Translations under genes and position numbers: made by a program
Assembly (NCBI GenBank): GCA_963573305.1
Contig: OY754333.1
Location: 20,085,013-20,149,012 of the forward strand
Direction of reading: 5' to 3'
DNA: 64,000 bases
DNA from: Pyrrhosoma nymphula
Taxonomy: Eukaryota; Arthropoda; Insecta; Odonata; Coenagrionidae
Shown: positions 60,650 through 64,000 of the stretch, piece by piece
Layout: the number at the start of each line of letters is the position of its first letter
Numbering within the stretch: position 1 is the stretch's first letter
Notes under the pieces: generated by a model
What the model was told of the DNA's origin: nothing
What the model saw: the letters and a program-made list of their open reading frames with translations, nothing else
Database searches by the model: none

Positions 60650-61480
60650 AGAGAATTCACCCTATCCTAATGTGTCCGAATTTTCTTGGCTTAGGAATCT
60701 CCTCACGATTTGGCAAGTTTGGAGTAGCACAGCTTTTTGCCCGAGGTTAGTTATTAGTTTTTTTATTCCCAGCTTCTCAGTTTGTTTTTTAAACATATGG
60801 GACATCACTCCCTCCGCAGAGATTACTATCGGGTGAATGCTGTCATCATTTAATTTCCAGATATTTCTTATTTCGTCGGCTAAATTTCTGTATTTTGAGA
60901 TTTTCTCTCTCTCGGTGGACCTTACGTTGTGGCTTAGTGGTACTGCTATATCGATTATATTAGCCTTTTTTCTAATTTATTGATTAATAGGATATCCGGT
61001 CTATTGTAATCTATGGTTTTGTCGGTGAGTATCGATCTGTCCCAGTACAAAACATGGGTTTTTGTTTCAATTACAGCAGGTGGCTGATACTTGTAATATG
61101 GTGGAATATTTTTCTTTAAATAAGTTAGTCCCAGGTGTTGGTGGATTATTTTTGCCAGTTGGTTATGTCTATTCAGGTAGACATTCCCTGCAAGAGCTGA
61201 GCATTCTGCCATTATGTGCTCAATTGACTCACCAATGCATCCACATTTTTTACATCTATCGGGTATTTTTAGTTTAAGAATATGTTTTTCATAGTTATGG
61301 GTGCGTATAACTCTGTCTTGAATAGCCATAATAAAACCTTCGGTCTCGGGGTAAAGATAGCCATCCTGGAGCCATTTTAAAGATTCAGTTTTGTCAACCC
61401 AATCCTCCTGGATAACTGTTGGAAATTTATTATTATTATTATAATTGGTTATGCTTTCTGGGCCAAAGCAATTCTTCACT
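60650..61480 (-). mobile_element. R2-like non-LTR retrotransposon C-terminus with one frameshift
   Basis: From 61,479 the frame reads GYLYPETEGFIMAIQDRVI, then a zinc knuckle CKKCGCIGESIEHIMAEC (C-x2-C-x7-H-x4-C), then PPYYKYQPPAVIET, YWDRSIL and NRPDILLINKLE. At an A-run near 60,965-60,975 the frame shifts; in the next frame it continues NIIDIAVPLSHNV, KISKYRNLADEIRNIWKL to a stop near 60,650. The CCHC followed by an RPD...IDIAVP segment matches the C-terminal knuckle and restriction-like endonuclease of R2/R4-type elements. The RT is missing. Confidence 0.8.
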
Positions 61481-61489
61481 TCAAGTCCT

Positions 61490-61560
61490 TACTGCTAAAA
61501 TCATCCAGATTACTGCCCAGATATGTGAACTTTTTCACCTGCTCTATTCTATGATTCCCC
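61490..61560 (-). mobile_element. Short LINE scrap joined to the R2-like tail
   Basis: The minus strand reads RIEQVKKFTYLGSNLDD, the string found just before the RT thumb in non-LTR elements. It directly precedes the R2-like piece although it belongs to a different domain order. Confidence 0.55.
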
Positions 61561-61614
61561 CATAAAATCTTTTACAGCTGCTGATCTTCTACAAAGGAGA
61601 GGACGTGGAGAAAG

Positions 61615-61695
61615 GAATACATTAACTGGAACGGGAATCGAATCAATGGCCATGCTTTTCGGGCCAATGCGCTGACCTTCCAACACCCAAGACAT
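61615..61695 (-). repeat. Degenerate tRNA-like (SINE) sequence
   Basis: The minus strand has GGAAGGTCAGCGCATTGGCC (A-box-like) and TTGATTCGATTCCCGTTCC (B box). The stems do not close fully. Confidence 0.45.
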
Positions 61696-61699
61696 TTTC

Positions 61700-64000
61700 T
61701 GGAGAATTAAGGGAGTGCCAAGGGTGATTTTCCATCACCATTCAATGCAATTCATCTTACATGTGTTATACACATTAGGAACGTTGAAGCAAAAACCTGC
61801 AAATACGTGTCAGGAGGTGAGTTTTCACCAACATACACAACACTTTATGCTACCAATGATATACAAACTATGAGTACTAATATATTTTGTAACAACATGA
61901 GTGCATATAGATACAAGCTATTTATACAGGAAGCATGGGAGACGTACTTTTAGTAATACTTTACGTATTAAAGACAGAAAAATGAAGAGAAAGTCAAATA
62001 TTTAGATACACGGCCTATGGAAAAACCTAATTACAAAGTTTCAACAGCAGCTATCATGGAAAAAAATTCTGTTTTTAACCAGTCCGTTCTGAAGTATATT
62101 TCCTTTAGCTTGTGCGCATGGCCGAATGTACTGTAGTATTTCGGGTTTCATTGACTGTTTCCGACTTCGTCAGAAAATAAATTGTTTTTTGAACTAACTC
62201 AAAAGATTGTTTAAATAACTTGTTGTTGTTGTCAATAATAAATGTTGTCCGCCTGATAACGATTCCCATCCCACTTGTTTCGGTAGGCATGTAACACTAA
62301 TGGAATAATCGTGACGTCATTTTAATACTCTTCCGATCTTTGCTGCACGCGTTTTAATTCAGTATTTAAGCCTACCTCATTAGAATCCCAAACACTGACA
62401 GTGTATTCCAAATCGTCTAACAAGGGAGAAATAGCTTCGTTTCCTATCTTTAGGTGCAATAGCGGTCATTCTGTTAAACCCTGTACACTTGGAAGAACAC
62501 AGAAATCAAATCAGTTGCGTAACTTAAAGGAAGATATTTTTTGTCTGCTGCACGCCAACTTTGTTCGTACAACGGACTGCCTCGCTAAGAATGCCGCCGA
62601 ATGGTATCCACTTCCGGGAAGTCTTGGAATTCCCGTGTTGGCGGCTGCAGTTCAAAAACTTAACTTTGATGCAGCACGAAAGCCAACCTGATTCAAAATT
62701 CTTTCGCCGGCACTCTACTTCTCAAGAATGTGGAACAGTGGGCTGAAATAGAGAAACAGCTGGCCAAAAATAAGAATTTTATTTTTCAGTCAGGAGGACG
62801 AAAGTTATGGTTCACCCTACATTAATTCCTGCATTATATGTCACATGCTACTTTCCGGAGTTTTCTCTCTCTAAAAATCCTCTAAATCGAAAAAAAAATC
62901 TTTGAAACACTTCAAATTGCTCGTACAAAAATGTAGTCGTTCCATTCGATCAGGAAGAAGTTTTAGGGTTCCATCCAGGAATTACTCCTTGATTTTCCGC
63001 ATTTTCTATAATCGGTAATTATTCCTGAGTAGTCTTGCAAAATAATAATCTAGGGACCATTCCCAGAATTGCGTTTGTAACTTGTGATATTTAACTTTCG
63101 TTAAAAAGTTACGATTTCGAAGGGAGGGTGCTCTTTTAGTATGCACGTCAGCCGCAAATTGGCTCACTTCCGTTGCTATGCTAACAGTCGTAATTTTCTG
63201 AAGACTGAATGGTGAATTGTAGTAAGCGAGTTTCGAAGGTTTAATTTTATTTTCTAGTTGAGGATTCGTTTTCATCCAAGCAAGTTGTAAATTATTTACT
63301 AAAACACAACGGATTGCACATTGGTGCGCACCTTAATCACAGCGACAACGGAACCAGTGGAAATAATGACATTTGTTAGTTCACGAAGCCCTCAAGGAAT
63401 TTGTAAATTTTACCGATATTGGAGCCAGGCCTTGACATTGCACGAATGCGCTGAGGGATAGTGGTAGCACAACATGGTGGCTATCGCGCAAAGATGCTTT
63501 TCAATACAAGGCCTACTCCTTGGCCTACCAACTTGCTCCGCGCGAGAGAGTAAGGCAGTCTTCGTGTTTGATTATGGTTCCCAAGGTCAAAAACCTTACA
63601 TTTCGACCCTTGAACTTCTCAATATGTTTTTCCTATCAGCACAAATGCTCTCTATGGCTCAGTATCCAACCGTTTCCATGGGCTTCTCCGCCGAGTTGAG
63701 AATATTAAACCGCGTGTTTTGAGGCAGCTTGCATGGATCGTAAACAATTCCGTGCAACGTGCTGCAGACATATTCCTGGAATCTCAGGTTCAGAGTCATT
63801 ATGTTGGTAGCGCTACCTACCATGTGGTATGGCAGCCGGGGCGAACCTATCGTTACTTTCTTCCGTAGAGGAGTAGCTTCCGAGATGTACAGGTTGATAA
63901 CACTACCGCCTTCACTTTCATTTTGTTGTCCTACGTAAAGCTTTTGAAATGCGCTCGCTGTGATCGTTTTATGGTGAGGTTACAAAGGGCTAATGAATTA
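61700..64000. other. No gene recognised
   Basis: Short frames without support. 63,470-63,600 resembles 53,408-53,540 (AACATGGTGGC, CTCCGC, GGTTCCCAAGGT), so an old dispersed repeat is likely. Confidence 0.35.

Noticed and set aside
1..64000. CRISPR array, operon, prophage or bacterial origin
   Set aside because: No regularly spaced direct repeats, no ribosome binding sites or tightly packed genes, and clear eukaryotic introns and retroelements.

Overview
The window reads as intron-rich, transposon-rich nuclear DNA of an invertebrate animal, most likely an arthropod. The reasons are a BEN-domain gene split by GT-AG introns, long AT-rich non-coding stretches, and a mix of Copia, Penelope-like, non-LTR, hAT, Harbinger-like, pogo-like and piggyBac-like elements plus tRNA-derived SINEs. 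There are no operons, ribosome binding sites or CRISPR arrays. I cannot name the species from sequence alone.

One host gene can be supported. It lies on the minus strand from about 20,266 to 6,109 and has three coding exons: 20,200-19,595, 11,940-11,697 and 6,248-6,109. Splice sites and phases agree (0/0 and 1/1), and the joined frame is 329 codons plus stop. It encodes a probable nuclear DNA-binding protein with a basic/coiled-coil N-terminal half and a C-terminal BEN domain that is itself split by an intron. At least one non-coding 5' exon lies further upstream and was not identified. The introns are full of repeats: LINE tails, a CAGGGTGG-ended DNA element, SINEs, and a Copia retrotransposon in antisense.

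Layout: 1-2.9 kb, no recognisable gene. 2.9-4.7 kb, a hAT element with intact termini and an internally shortened transposase. 6.1-20.3 kb, the BEN gene with its intronic repeats. 20.3-27 kb, a hAT MITE, a pogo-like MITE, an inverted pair of ~290-bp repeats, a 5'-truncated Penelope-like element and a piggyBac-like MITE. 27-37 kb, mostly AT-rich sequence with SINE and LINE scraps and a 99-bp-arm inverted repeat. 37-44 kb, LINE tails and a possible Helitron end. 44-47 kb, a LINE fragment, SINEs, a SPIN-like hAT element and a second hAT element directly beside it. 48.3-49.9 kb, a Harbinger-like transposon invaded by a MITE and a Penelope-type foldback. 50-64 kb, LINE tails, foldbacks, SINEs, an R2-like LINE tail and otherwise featureless sequence.

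The most interesting observations are the SPIN-like element (a family known for horizontal transfer) sharing its target site with a second hAT element; a recurrent hammerhead-like CTGANGA-stem-GAAA motif seen at five places, once just 3' of the Penelope GIY-YIG frame; the reconstruction of the BEN gene; and several long foldbacks. Family names come from memory of protein and repeat signatures; no database search was run.
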